From Heterocephalus glaber (Eukaryota; Chordata; Mammalia; Rodentia; Bathyergidae): 64,000 nucleotides of DNA. The notes under the pieces are model-generated. The model was given only the letters and a program-made list of their open reading frames with translations. It was not told the origin of the DNA and made no database searches. Position 1 is the first letter of the stretch. Every line of letters starts with the position of its first letter. The position numbers and the translations under genes were made by a program. The stretch spans positions 450,831 to 514,830 of the forward strand of contig NW_004624752.1 in NCBI RefSeq assembly GCF_000247695.1, written 5' to 3'. This document shows, one piece after another, positions 34,199 through 47,037 of this stretch.

Positions 34199-35469
34199 GC
34201 TATGATGGTTTCTTTTTCTAAGAACTTTCAGTAGATAACAAAACAGTGATCATTTTCCTAGGGAATGAGAGTGTGGAAGGAGGTGGTTTCAGGTGGCCCT
34301 CCAGGAAGCACCAGCCCTCGGGAGGCATAGGGTAGGCCTGGCTGGGGAGCCTGCCCTGGGGCCTGGCCCCACCGTGGGTAGGGCAGACCGGACATGGGGC
34401 CCCCAGGCACTCAGGCACAGGCATACTTAGAAAATTACAACAGGTCCAGGATCTGGGTGCCCTGAGCACCAGGAGAGGGCTCCTGTGGAACAGCCCTGCC
34501 GCCGCCACTCATGCCGAGTTTGCCCAAGATGCCAGCACTCCTGAGCTGAGGCACTTGCTCGTGGGGCTTCCCTTCCTCCTCCAGGGGACCCCCAAGCCAG
34601 GCTCCGCAGCACTAACTCCCCTCCCACCCTCATCCAGGCACAGGTGGAACCTGTCCTAGCCCTCCCTCCAGTCTCCCCACTCCAGTCTCGGGGTCCCTCT
34701 CTGAGCCCTGGTGGATTTGGGACTGCTTATCTCTCCTTGAAAGCCCCCAAAGGCCCTGCCTCTCCTGCCCCACACCTGAGGCTGTGCCCTGGGTGGGAAG
34801 GATGGGCCAGGGAGGAGGAGTGGTGGGTTCCTGCCTTCCTGCCTACTCTGCTGCTTTACCCAGGGTAGGGGGACCTGGAGGAGGGCAGGAGGTGGGGCAG
34901 GGCCGGTTCCGGGTCTGTGGTGGGCCAAGCTGCGCACTGGGCTCTGTCGTGCTTCCTGAAGCAGCCCTAGTCTCGGGCCTACCTCGGGCTCTACCAATAG
35001 GTGTGTGCTAGACCTGCTCACTGGCTGTGGTCCCTCTGCCAGCCTGGCCTATGTGGCGCCAGGCTTGCCCCTGACCTGTAGTTTCTCTGGAGCTCCAGGA
35101 GCAGGTATGAATCCCTTCCAGGCTTCCTGGAGGTATTTTCCAGCACCTCAGGGCTGGCCTGCAGCTGCCTTGGGGCCAGCGCCTCACCCTCCAGGGGAGG
35201 ACCCTGACCTGGCCAGTCACCAAGGCTCGGTCCCAGCCCTAGGTCAGACTGCAGGCTCAACTTGTTGAGAAGGGTTGGAAAATCCTTTGAGATCTCTAGC
35301 GGGGCGGGTGGGTGTAAAGGCAAGAGAGGGACTGGGCCCTGGGTCCCTCTGCTTGTTGGGACCTGCCGTGCACCTGGCTTCTGATCAGTCAGGGCAGGGC
35401 TTGGGTAGGAGGGGTCTGGGAGGCCTTCACAGCGGGCCTGGGCTCCCCTGATGCGTTCTCTCCCCACAG

Positions 35470-38400
35470 GGTGCTCGGGGCCATGGTGCTGCAGCTCTGG
35501 GCCTTGGCCTTCCTGGGCCTGCTGGGCTTCGGGATGAGCCTCCGGCCCCGCAGGCTGGACGTGTTCAGCAGTGAGATGGAGCTGAATCACCTAGTGGTGG
35601 ACGAGGCCTCCGGTGTGGTGTACGTGGGAGCTGTGAACACACTGTACCAGCTGAGTGCCGACCTGCGCCTCCAGCAGCGGGCCGTCACGGGCCCCGCACT
35701 GGACAACAAGAAATGCACGCCACCCATTGAGCCCAGCCAGTGCCACGAGGCAGTGTACACCGACAATGTCAACCAGCTGCTGCTGCTTGACCCCCCTGGG
35801 AAGCGCCTGGTAGAGTGTGGGAGCCTCTTCAAGGGCATCTGTGCCCTGCGGGCCCTGAGCAACATCTCTGTGCTCCTCTTCTATGAGGATGGCAGCGGTG
35901 AGAAGTCCTTCGTGGCCAGCAACGACGAAAGCGTGGCCACAGTGGGCCTGGTCAGCTCCACCCACCAGGAGGGAGAGCGCGTGCTGTTTGTGGGCAAGGG
36001 CAACGGGCCTCATGACAACGGGATCATCGTGAGCACCCGCCTGCTGGACCGGGCCGAGGGCAGGGAGGCCTTCGAGGCCTACTCTGACCATACCACCTTC
36101 AAGGCTGGCTATCTGTCCACCAGCACGCAGCAATTCGTGGCGGCCTTTGAGGATGGCCCCTACCTCTTCTTCATCTTCAACCAGCAGGACAAGCACCCAG
36201 CCCAGAACCGCACCCTGCTGGCACGCATGTGCAAAGATGACCCGTCCTACTACTCCTACGTGGAGATGGACCTGCAGTGCCGGGGGCCCAGCGACCACGG
36301 TGACCCCGAGGGCTCTCCTTTCGGTGCCTGCCTGGCAGCCTCTGTGGCCTCACCAGGTGCCAGTAGGGCGCTCTATGCTGTGTTCAGCAGGGACAGCCGG
36401 AGTGGCAGGGGACCCGGGGCTGGTCTCTGCCTGTTCCCACTGGATGAGGTCCATAACAAGATGGAGTCCACCCGTAGTGCCTGCTACACAGGCACCCGGG
36501 ACACAGGGCGTGACATCTTCTACAAGCCCTTCCATGGTGATATCCAGTGTGGCGGCCACTTGCCGGTATGTCTCCTCCCCATCTGTGCCTGGGCATGCGT
36601 GCGTGCTGGCTGTGACTTGGTCATCCCAGGGCGCGTGTGTACATGCAGGTGCAGCACCAGGCCCGGCTGGGCACTGGCTCGTGTGACAGGAAACAGTGGA
36701 TGGAGTGCTCACTGCGTGGGCCTTTGGTCTTGGGGTTGTGTGTGGGGACTGTGTGTGCCTGAGAGCAGGGACCTCAGGGGAAGGGGGTCATTGCCCACTG
36801 CCAACATTCTGGTCTGCAGGGTGCCAGTGAGAACTTTCCCTGTGGCTCGGAGCACCTGCCTTACCCGCTAGGCAGCCGTGATGGCCTGAAAGCCACTGCT
36901 GTACTGCAGCGAGGAGGCCTGAATCTGACAGCTGTGACAGTCACTGCTGAGGATGAGCATACCGTGGCTTTCCTGGGCACCTCCGACGGCCGGATCCTCA
37001 AGGTGAGGCCCCACACCCGGCAGGGAGGCTCCTGACACTGCCCGCGTGCCTGGCCCTGCCCTCCACACCTGTCTTCACACTGCAGGTGTACCTCGCCCCC
37101 GATGGCACCTCCACAGAGTACAGCTCCATCCTTGTGGAGCTCAACAGGAGAATCAAGCAGGACCTGGTGCTGTCTGGAAACCTGTCTAGCCTCTACTCCA
37201 TGACCCAGGACAAGGTCAGCCTGGACATGGGCCGGGGGACCCCAAATGACTGGCCTGGGGTTGTGGACAAGGGGCAGGCAGCCAGCGCGACCAACCCTGT
37301 CTCTTGACCCTTTCTGTTTCTGTCCAGTGTCTCTGCTGCATCCTCCCCTCTGGTCCTGTCCCACCTTGTTCTGGTGGAAGGGCCTGGCTCAGTGTCTGTG
37401 GTGTGGCCTTGAGTTTGGCCCCTGAGACACAGCTCCGACCCCGAACCTGCAGGGGTTTGGTATAGGCACCCCATAGAGGGAGGGGTGCAGAGGCCTGGGC
37501 TGGATGGCGTTGCCTGCGTGCTTGCTCACAGCCCCGATGTCCCAGGTGTTCCGGCTCCCAGTGCAGGAATGTCTCAGCTACTCAACCTGTGCTCAGTGCC
37601 GGGACTCCCAGGACCCCTACTGTGGCTGGTGTGTCGTTGAGGGACGGTGAGCACCTTGGCCTTGTCACCCAGGGGACACAGCCCTGTCCTGGGGAGACCG
37701 AGATCCCACCTGGGGGCCAAGGGGTGCCAGGGCTAAGGCTGACCCCTTCTGCACAGGTGTACCAGGAGGACTGAGTGTCCGCGGGCTGAGGAGACTGGCC
37801 ACTGGCTGTGGAGCCGGAACAAGACCTGCGTGGAGATCACAGACACCCAGCCTCAGAACATGAGCCGGCGGGCTCAGGGAGATGTGCGTGGCTGGGCTGA
37901 GCTAGCGTGGGGTGCAGGGCAGAGGCAGGGCCGAGAGGGCATCCCCGTCACTGCTGTTGGGCAGGGGCCCCCTGGCCCGTCGCCCTGCCAGCCTGCCCTG
38001 GGACCACTGTAGAATGGGCAGGAAGAGCACAGCACTTTGGGGTAGAGCTGGGATCCTTCTCCGCAAGGCTGGGCAGAGGGTGCTGGGGCCCGAGGGCTCC
38101 TGGTGCCAGCCGCTGATGCCTCCTGCAGGTGTGGCTGACTGTCAGCCCCCTCCCGGCCCTGACCAGTGACGACAAATTGCTGTGCCTCTTCGGTGAGTCA
38201 CCAGCACACATCGCCCGACTGGACGGGAACGCCGTGATCTGCATCTCCCCAAACAGCATCCCCAGCACGCCGTCAGGCCAGGGTGAGGCCCTAGCCCACA
38301 GCACACGGGGGGCTTCTGCCACTCCCGTGGCTGCCAGCCTCTCGGGCCCCATGTGTGGGCTAGTCCTGGGGTGCACATGGCTCTGAGAGGCCCAGCCCAA

Positions 38401-41400
38401 ACCCCATGGGTGGGGGACATCCTGGGTGGTGTGGGCGCCTCTGGGCTTAGTGCCCACCACTTAGCAAGAGGGCTTCCTGAGTACCGCCGTCTGATGCCTG
38501 CTTGGCTATCGGTTCTGTGCAGTGCCCGGGGTTGGGGCCCTCCTCTCCCATCCCTTACCCTGCACTCCTGCCTGAGATGGCTGGGCTGTCCCCAGAGGCC
38601 AACCTGAATGTGGGTCAGGGCGGGTGCCATACCCCTGTCCCCAGAGTGACACAGGCAGGCAGGGACCTGATGGGGCCTCCTGCCCAGACTCCGAGGAGCC
38701 GCTCCTCTCCCTGTGGTGCAGACAGAGGTGCAAGAGCAGCCAGGCCCCTGGGGAAAAGGCGAGCCTGGTCCTGGGAGCTGGCACCGGAGTAGGGCATCCC
38801 GCTCCTGCCCTCCTGAACCCCATTCTGCTCAGCCTCCTCTGGGCAGCCTGGAGTTGGCGCCCCCAGGCCCCGCCTGTCCCCTGGCCGTCCTCCCTCGGCC
38901 TCCTTTCCCGCCTCTGACGCCACCCCGCTGCATCCACAGACCACGTGGCGGTGAGCGTCCAACTCCTCTTTGAGCGTGGCAGTGTCTTCCTCACCTCCCA
39001 CCAGTACCCCTTCTATGACTGCCAGAAGGCCATGAGCCTGGTGGAGAACCTGCCGTGAGTCTCCCGGGCACTGGCCCCCCTGCCCCCGTGCTCCTTGGGC
39101 CCCTCTCGCCCCTCATACCCCTCCCCCCCCAGGTGCATCTCTTGTGCCAGCAACCGCTGGACCTGCCAGTGGGACCTCCTGTACCACGAGTGCCGGGAGG
39201 CCTCGCGGAACCCCGAGGGCAGCATCATCCGTGCCCACATGGTGAGGCCCGGACCTTGGGCAGAGGGGCCGGGGCTGCTCAGCCACAGCCTGGCAGCACC
39301 TAGCCTACCTTGCTCCCCGCAGGAGGACAGCTGTCCCCAGTTCCTGAGCCCCACGCCGCTGGTCATCCCCATGAACCATGAGACAGGTGTGACCTTCAAG
39401 GGCAAGAACCTGGACACAGTGAAGGTCGGTGCAGTGACGGTTGTTGGAACAGAGGGGGTGGGAGGCCCCGGGTCCACACACAGGTGCACGCTGCTGAGAG
39501 CTTAGCAGCCAGGTGCTGGGAGAGGCGCAGGTGCGGGGCAGGTGGTGGAGGTGCTCTGGGGATGCCCGTATGGGGACATGCTGAGGCTGCTGCAGACAAA
39601 GCTGAGACCCGAGTGGCTCTGAGGGCCCAGCTGGGCACCAGCTCCGGGGGCACACAGGAGGGGGGCACAGTGAGGCTCTGGAGGCCATGGGGCACCTGGG
39701 CTGGCCTGTCCGAGTGACCTGGCTGGGCCATCCGCAGGGCTCCTCCCTGTACGTGGGCAGCGACCTGCTCAAGTTCGAAGTGCCAGTGACCATGCAAGAG
39801 CCGGGGACCTTCTTCTTTCGGACCCCCAAGGTAGGGCTCCGGGCAGGCGCTGTAGGCCTGGACCCCAGCGCCATGGGGTAGGGGGAGTCATGACCTTGAG
39901 GATCTAGGGGAGAGCCTATGGCGGAGCTGGGGCCCAGGGCAGCTTTGTGGGTCTCGCTGCCACCAGAGGATCCAGTCCCCCCACCATGTGGCACACCCAG
40001 CTCATTTGCGTCTGTGGGATGTATCTGATGCTCCCCCGCGCTGGCCACCCATTGGCCCTTGCTGACCCTGGGCAGTGAGGGGACCATGTGGCTGACGTGG
40101 GCATGTGATGTCCACCCCGACTCCACACCCCTTTGGGTAGGGGAAGGATATGCAGTGTGTCCCTGTGTTTCGTCCCCCAGCTGTCGCATGATGCCAATGA
40201 AACGTTGCCTCTGCATCTGTATGTCAAGTCGTACGGCAAGAATATCGACAGCAGGCTCCAAGGTGGCATGGGATGGGCTGGACACGGGGATGCCGTGGGG
40301 GCGGGGCCAGGACAGCGCTGGGCACTGCTGACCACGCACTCTTTTCTGCAGTGACCCTCTACAACTGCTCCTTTGGCCGCAGTGACTGTTCCCTGTGCCT
40401 GGCCGCTGACCCTAACTACAGGTGTGTGTGGTGCCCTGGACACAGCAGGTGTGTGTATGAGACTCTGTGCAGCAATGCCACCTCTGAATGCCCAGCACCT
40501 GTCATCACCAGGGTGAGCCCCTCACTTAGCCCCTGCCCGTCTACGTATCCCCACCCTGCCCAAGCCACCGGGTCACTGGGAGCTACTGGTTTCAGGTCCA
40601 GCCAGAGACTGGCCCACTAGGCGGGGGCATCCACGTCACCATCCTCGGATCCAATTTGGGCATCAGAGCGAACGATGTCAAGAGGATCACTGTGGCCGGC
40701 CAGAACTGCTCCTTTGAACCGAAACAGTACTCTGTGTCCACCCGGTGAGGAGGCCATCCTGGCCCAGTGACTGGGCGGGGTGATGGAGGGATGTGGCATG
40801 GCGTGGGGCACCCATTCACCCACCCGTGGGTGCCGTCCCCTCCAGCATTGTGTGTGTGATCGAGGCTGCACAGGAGCCCTTCACGGGGGGCGTTGAGGTA
40901 GAAGTCAACGGGAAGCTTGGCTACTCGCCACCCAGCGTGCAGTTCACCTACCAGGTAAGTGACTGGCCCAGGCCTGGCTGGATTCCAGGCTGGAGGGCAC
41001 ATGTGGGTGTGGCCTGCTCTGGCTTCTGGGCAGTCAGGGGTGTGGACTCAGGCAGTCTGCCCGCCACCTTCATACGGGGATGCTACCCAGTCACGGGCTG
41101 AGCCAGGGTTGTCTGTTGCTGACCCGGGCACACCTGTCACCCTCAGCAGCCCCAGCCTCTCCTCGTGGAGCCAAACCAGGGACCCCAGGCAGGTGGCACC
41201 ACACTGACCATCAGCGGCACCCACCTGGACACAGGGTCCAAGGAGGATGTGCGGGTGACCCTCAACGATGTCCCTTGTGAAGTGTAGGTGTCACCCCGCC
41301 TGCCTAGTCTGGCCCTGGGGGTGGGGACACTCCCACCACAGCCCTGAGCCTGCGTGCTCTGTCAGGCTGAGGTTACTGACCGGCACTCTGCAGGACCGAG

Positions 41401-42868
41401 TTCGGGGAGCAGCTGCAGTGCGTCACAGGCCCCCAGCCGACACTGGGCGAGGTGGCTCTAGACATCTCCTATGGGGGCTCCCGGGTGCCCAGCCCTGGCA
41501 TCTCCTTCACCTACCGAGAGAACCCAGTGCTTCGGGCCTTCGAGCCACTGCGGAGCTTTGTCAGGTGCGCCCCCATGTTCCCCACTCCAGAGTGATCAGC
41601 ACCTCTGGCACCCTCTGCTGACCCTGCTGAGAGCACGGTGGCTGGACTGCAGGGGAAACCATCCTGAAACCCTCTGTACCCAGATGGGCTTCCACGAGGA
41701 GCCAGATGGACAGGCTGGGTCAGGGTGCCCTCCAGACCCCGAGTGCCCTGTGCCTTGCCTGTGACACAACCATGCCTAATGAGCATGGCACCCACTCTGC
41801 TTCTCCCTTGCCTTTGGATAGTGATGGGAGCTGGCGGGGCAGGGTGTCTGCCCCAAGTTGGCTGGGCACTTCCCTGGCCCAGCTGAGCGCAACACTAACC
41901 CAAGGTACCACCCCCTTCCCAGTGGTGGCCGGAGCATCAATGTCACTGGCCAAGGCTTCAGTCTCATCCAGAAGTTCTCCATGGTGGTCATTGCTGAGCC
42001 CCTGCAGTCCTGGCGGCGGCGGCGGGAGGCTGGACCCCTGCAGGCCACAACGGTCAGTCGGTGTGGGCCGGAGGCTTGGGTGCATTGTGGTCCTAAAGAC
42101 AAAGCTGGAGGGCCGTCGGTGCTGTGCAGACCGACAGCCTTGATCTGTCCTGCAGGTTATAGGCACTGAGTATGTGTTCCACAATGATAGCAAAGTTGTG
42201 TTCCTGTCCCCGGCCGTCCCTGAAGAGCCTGAGGCCTACAACCTCACGGCACTGATACAGATGGATGGGCACCGTGCCCTGCTCAGGACTGAGACTGGCA
42301 CCTTCGAGTATGTGGCGGACCCCACCTTTGAGAACTTCACGGGCGGTGTGAAGAAGCAAGTCAACAAGCTCATCCACGCGCAGGTTGGGAAGGCTGTGGA
42401 TGGCCACAGCTGGGGACGCTGGGCTCTGGGGGCCCCTCCCAGTCATCTGACCAGTCTGCCACCCGTCCCCCAGGGCACCAACCTGAACAAGGCCATGACG
42501 CTGCAGGAGGCAGAGGCCTTTGTGGGTGCCGAGCGCTGCATCATGAAGACGCTTACGGAGACCGACCTGTACTGCGAGCCCCCTGAGGTGCAGCCGCCGC
42601 CCAAGCGGCGGCAGAAGCGGGACACAACACACAACCTGCCTGAGTTCATTGTGCGTGGGGCCAGAGGCAGGGGCACGAGCCAGGGTCAGTCCTACCGTAC
42701 CGCCCACACTGAGCTCTCTCCTCTGCAGGTGAAGTTCGGTTCCAGAGAGTGGGTGCTGGGCCGTGTGGAGTATGACACGCGTGTCAGTGACGTGCCGCTC
42801 AGCCTCATCCTGCCGCTGGTCATCGTGCCCATGGTGGCTGTCATAGTGGTGTCTGTCTACTGCTACTG
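35470..42868 (+). other. PLXNB2: PLXNB2 coding exons 1-20 (ectodomain and membrane span)
   Basis: Exons: 35470-36565 (coding from 35483; this one exon carries most of the sema domain), 36820-37002, 37086-37214, 37546-37646, 37757-37883, 38129-38282, 38940-39054, 39133-39241, 39323-39424, 39738-39830, 40181-40262, 40352-40512, 40596-40744, 40846-40954, 41147-41283, 41394-41564, 41923-42052, 42156-42383, 42474-42650, 42729-42868. Phases match at every junction. The donor of the eleventh exon (GTGGCA at 40263) is weak. The membrane helix is in the last of these exons. Confidence 0.93.
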
Positions 42869-45800
42869 GTGAGCCACATCCAGCAGCCGCAACAGCAGTC
42901 CGCCTTCCTGCCTCGCTCGGCCTCACCGCCCACCCGTGCCCACCTGCTCCGAGAGCCTCCGGACCTGGGCCTCCTGGTGTCGACCCTGGAGGACTTAGGA
43001 ACCTCTCCTTGCCCCACAGGAGGAAGAGCCAGCAGGCTGAGCGCGAGTACGAGAAAATCAAGTCCCAGCTGGAGGGCTTGGAGGAGAGCGTGCGTGACCG
43101 CTGCAAGAAGGAGTTCACAGGTGCGTACCCGGGGTGGGGCTGCCAGCTGCCCTCGGCACTCACGGGTGCCACTCCGGGCGGGGCTCCTCACCCTGGCCTC
43201 CCACCCCTAGACCTGATGATCGAGATGGAGGACCAGACGAACGACGTCCACGAGGCAGGCATCCCCACACTGGACTACAAGACCTACACTGACCGTGTCT
43301 TCTTCCTGCCCTCCAAGGACGGCGACAAGGATGTCATGATCACCGGCAAGCTGGACATCCCCGAGTCTCGGCGGCCTGTGGTGGAACAGGCACTCTACCA
43401 GTTCTCTAACCTGCTCAACAGTAAATCCTTCCTCATCAATGTGAGTGGGGCAGCAGGGTGGGCAGGAGGGGGATCCACGAGGCCGGTGAAGGGTCGGAGC
43501 TGGAGCAAGCTGTCACCAACCGGCTGCCCTCGCAGTTCATCCACACCCTGGAGAACCAGCGGGAGTTCTCGGCCCGTGCCAAAGTCTACTTTGCGTCGCT
43601 GCTGACAGTGGCACTGCATGGGAAGCTGGAGTACTACACAGACATCATGCGGACGCTCTTCCTAGAACTCATGGAGCAATACGTGGTGGCCAAGAACCCT
43701 AAGCTGATGCTGCGCAGGTGTGTGGGGCACAGGGTGGGGAGGTGCAGAGCCCCTCGCTGCCCCTTGGTCCCTGCTGAGCCATCCTTGTGAGCATCCTGAT
43801 GAGGACCCAGGGCTGGCATGTGGATGGGTACCTGGAAGGGCTGATGGGCCTTGGTCTCTCTGCCCCCAGGTCTGAGACGGTGGTGGAGAGAATGCTCTCC
43901 AACTGGATGTCCATCTGTCTGTACCAGTACCTCAAGGTGGGCTCCCTGGGGTGAGGGCAGAGGAAGTGCTGTCCCTGCACATACACACCTCACCGTGTGG
44001 TGCCTCGAGGTGGGGCTGGCCTCACTGGACAGTCCCCCCACACACACACCACCATCCTTCATTGCTCCAGGACAGTGCTGGTGAGCCACTGTACAAGCTC
44101 TTTAAGGCCATCAAACACCAGGTGGAAAAGGGGCCGGTAGATGCTGTGCAGAAGAAGGCCAAGTACACCCTCAACGACACGGGGCTGCTGGGGGATGACG
44201 TGGAGTATGCACCTCTGGTGAGTCCCAGGCTGGTGGCTATGCCAAAGGGTGGGCTCCACCTGATGTCAGATGGGACAACCCAGCTTGGGTCAGGGAGAGC
44301 ATTCAGGAACAGCAGCATCAAGACCAGAGGTGAGTGCCAGGCGTGGTGGCACACTCCTGTTAGCCTAGCCCTGGAGGCTGAGGCCAGGAAGATTTCGACT
44401 GGAAATGTGGCTCAATGCTAGAGCACTTGCCTACCTGTGCAAGGCCCTGCGCTCAGCTGACTGTGTCAGGTGGCCCCAATCCCTACACTCCAATTGGGAG
44501 GGCACAGGTCGATGGGTCCAGACTCTCGGAGAGGGGACTGTTAAATGTCCTGACTGAAAGCCAGGTTCTTTCCCAGAGCCCCAGCCTGCTGCAGGGTATG
44601 CACCATGGTAACTGTGTACACAGAGCTGTTCCCCACCCTGCTGAGCTTGGGAAAAACAAAGCTGGGCCATTCTGGGTACCAAACTGGGGCAGAGCTGGGT
44701 GGAGCTGACGGTGAGAGCGAGGGTCACTCCCAGCAGCCCTTGACCCTCTGTTTTCTGGCAGACGGTGAGCGTGATCGTGCAGGATGAAGGACTTGATGCC
44801 ATCCCAGTCAAGGTCCTCAACTGTGACACCATCTCTCAGGTCAAGGAGAAGATCATTGACCAGGTGTACCGCACACAGCCCTGCTCCTGCTGGCCCAAGC
44901 CAGACAGTGTGGTCCTTGGTGCGTGAGCCAAGCCTGCCTGGACATGGCCGTGTGTGGGAAGGGGCAGAAATGGGGATCAAGGGGGAGCCCAGGTGGACAG
45001 CCTGTGTCTCAGGGTCCCAGGAGCTGGTTGTATCCTCCACAGAATGGCGTCCTGGGTCCACGGCTCAGATCCTGTCTGACCTGGACCTGACCTCGCAGCG
45101 AGATGGCCGGTGGAAGCGCATCAACACCCTGATGCATTATAATGTGAGTGACGGGTGCCAATGGGCAAGGGCCCCACACGGTGGGTTCAGGCCTGGCCTC
45201 ATGGCTGTGTCCCCAGGTCCGGGACGGAGCCACCCTCATCCTGTCCAAGGTGGGCGTCTCCCAGCAGCCGGAGGACAGCCAGCAGGACCTGCCAGGGGAA
45301 CGTGAGTCCCTGCCTCCTGCCCCCAAACTCAGGGAGACCTTGTTCCCTCTCTGCTGCCACCTGCTGGGGTGCTTCTGGGCCAGCGTGGGACCGCGGCCCT
45401 AGGAGCCGGGCTCCAGTCCTCCCCTGCCCTCGGTCATTGGCCCTGGCAGGTCTCTCAGGTCCCCCACCCACAGGCCACGCCCTGCTGGAGGAGGAGAATC
45501 GTGTGTGGCACTTGGTACGGCCTGCTGATGAGGTGGAGGAGGGCAAGTCCAAGCGGGGCAGTGTGAAGGAGAAGGAGCGGACCAAGGCCATCACCGAGAT
45601 CTACCTGACGAGGCTGCTGTCGGTCAAGGTGGGCATGCAGGCCGGAGGCAAGAGCACACGCATGACCGGGGAGCCATCCCACAGGGGTCACGCCGAGCCT
45701 CTCCGCACAGGGCACGCTGCAGCAGTTCGTGGACAACTTCTTCCAGAGTGTGCTGGCACCCGGGCATGCAGTGCCACCCGCCGTCAAGTACTTCTTCGAC

Positions 45801-47037
45801 TTTCTGGATGAGCAGGCTGAGCGGCAGGACCTCCGGGATGAGGACACCATCCACATCTGGAAAACCAACAGGTGAGGTGCCAGGCCTGGTGCGCAGTGCC
45901 TGCCCGCCCTGGCCGTCACGGCCCCTCGCCTCTCACCCCTGGCCCCCACAGCCTGCCGCTCCGCTTCTGGGTGAACATCCTCAAGAACCCGCACTTCATC
46001 TTCGACGTGCACGTGCACGAGGTGGTGGACGCCTCGCTGTCCGTCATCGCGCAGACCTTCATGGACGCCTGCACACGCACGGAGCACAAGCTGAGCCGCG
46101 TGAGTGGGGTCAGGGCTGTGGCAGGGCCAGCATGGGTGGAGGGATAGGACAGGACCGGGTAGGAGCGCGCGGCTCTCGGGACAGGGAAGGCGTTTTCTTG
46201 ACGAGAGCTGTGGGGATCTGGATGGGGCCATGACACCCGCCTCGGGGGCCCCGTGTGACTGGGCTCTGTCCCCCACAGGACTCTCCCAGCAACAAGCTGC
46301 TGTATGCCAAGGAGATCTCCACCTACAAGAAGATGGTGGAGGAGTGAGTTCCACTACCCTCTGCCAGATCTGGCCACCCACTGTCAACCCTGGCAGTCAG
46401 GAAGAGGCTTGGTGGTGTCTTGGGTTCCCAGGGGGGCCCCAGGCCCGGCTGGAGCTTCCTTTAGCCCCCTTTCCCTGTTCCCCTCCTCGTAGTTACTACA
46501 AGGGGATCCGTCAGATGGTGCAGGTCAGTGACCAGGATATGAACACACACCTGGCCGAGATCTCCCGGGTGAGCAGAGCCTGGCCCGGCTGGGTGCCGAA
46601 CTGTACCTGGGAGGGGGCGTGGCCCAGGCGGGTGAGGAAGTGAGTGCCTGTGTGACACGAAGCAGCTCGGAGCCCTGCCCCCACTCTGCGCGTGGCCCTG
46701 GCTGTGCCACCAGTGTGCAGCCACCGTGCTGCTGCCTGCTGCTCCTCCCTCCATGCTGGTGACACTGTTGCCCCCCCCCTCCAGGCCCACACAGACTCCC
46801 TGAACACTCTCGTGGCACTGCACCAGCTCTACCAGTACACGCAGAAGTACTATGATGAGGTGGGTCTGGGACACCAGCGGGCACACGGGCAGCCCCTCCC
46901 TGGGTCTGCGGTCTCACCGGTATCCCCTTCAGATCATCAATGCCTTGGAGGAGGACCCTGCCGCCCAGAAGATGCAGCTGGCCTTCCGCCTGCAGCAGAT
47001 CGCGGCTGCACTGGAGAACAAGGTCACTGACCTCTGA
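35483..47037 (+). CDS. PLXNB2: Plexin-B2, semaphorin receptor
   Basis: Thirty-five coding exons join in frame to 1844 codons (human, as I recall, 1838). The start is the ATG 13 bases into the acceptor exon, followed by a hydrophobic signal peptide (residues 1-19). Order: sema domain (about 20-465), PSI repeats (about 466, 631 and 760 onward), IPT/TIG repeats (about 805-1110), a basic convertase site RRQKR (1166-1170), one transmembrane helix (about 1203-1227), a juxtamembrane coiled segment, a split Ras/Rap GAP domain with an inserted Rho-GTPase-binding domain (about 1470-1580), and a C-terminal VTDL. Family knowledge: plexin-B2 binds class 4 semaphorins and angiogenin, acts as a GAP for Ras/Rap proteins, and recruits PDZ-RhoGEF/LARG through the C-terminal PDZ ligand to activate RhoA. 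No disabling change is visible. The exon map is given in two separate entries. Confidence 0.97.
43020..47037 (+). other. PLXNB2: PLXNB2 coding exons 21-35 (cytoplasmic region)
   Basis: Exons: 43020-43120, 43211-43440, 43536-43717, 43870-43936, 44071-44217, 44762-44918, 45043-45143, 45217-45301, 45474-45628, 45711-45871, 45952-46099, 46279-46343, 46493-46568, 46785-46859, 46933-47037. This part is almost residue-for-residue what I recall of human plexin-B2, as expected for the GAP and Rho-binding domains. Introns are short (72-544 bp). The stop codon is TGA at 47035-47037. Confidence 0.93.
44337..44460 (+). repeat. B1-like SINE fragment in a PLXNB2 intron
   Basis: Wording gccaggcgtggtggcacact, ctggaggctgaggccag, then ID-like tgtggctcaatgctagagca. 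It lies between coding exons 25 and 26, the longest of the cytoplasmic introns. Confidence 0.55.

Larger units (their letters stand above)
22705..35469 (+). other. PLXNB2 intron 1 (about 12.8 kb)
   Basis: No coding exon is visible. Young SINEs are few (ID at 28359 and 32022, B1 at 34081). MIR-type fragments lie near 30200, 31313 and 33715. Simple repeats are (CA)n at 25587-25629 and (CTC)n at 26881-26924. Several compact clusters of transcription-factor-like motifs occur (25.0, 29.4, 32.9 kb). Additional noncoding leader exons could exist but cannot be proved from sequence. Confidence 0.65.

Noticed and set aside
35591..36298. A 235-codon open frame on the minus strand opposite PLXNB2 coding exon 1
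   Set aside because: Antisense shadow of the large sema exon; codon bias of the sense strand keeps stops rare on the other strand.
42093..43172. A 359-codon open frame on the minus strand across PLXNB2 exons
   Set aside because: It is the complementary shadow of GC-rich conserved exons, ignores splice sites, and has low-complexity composition with no domain.
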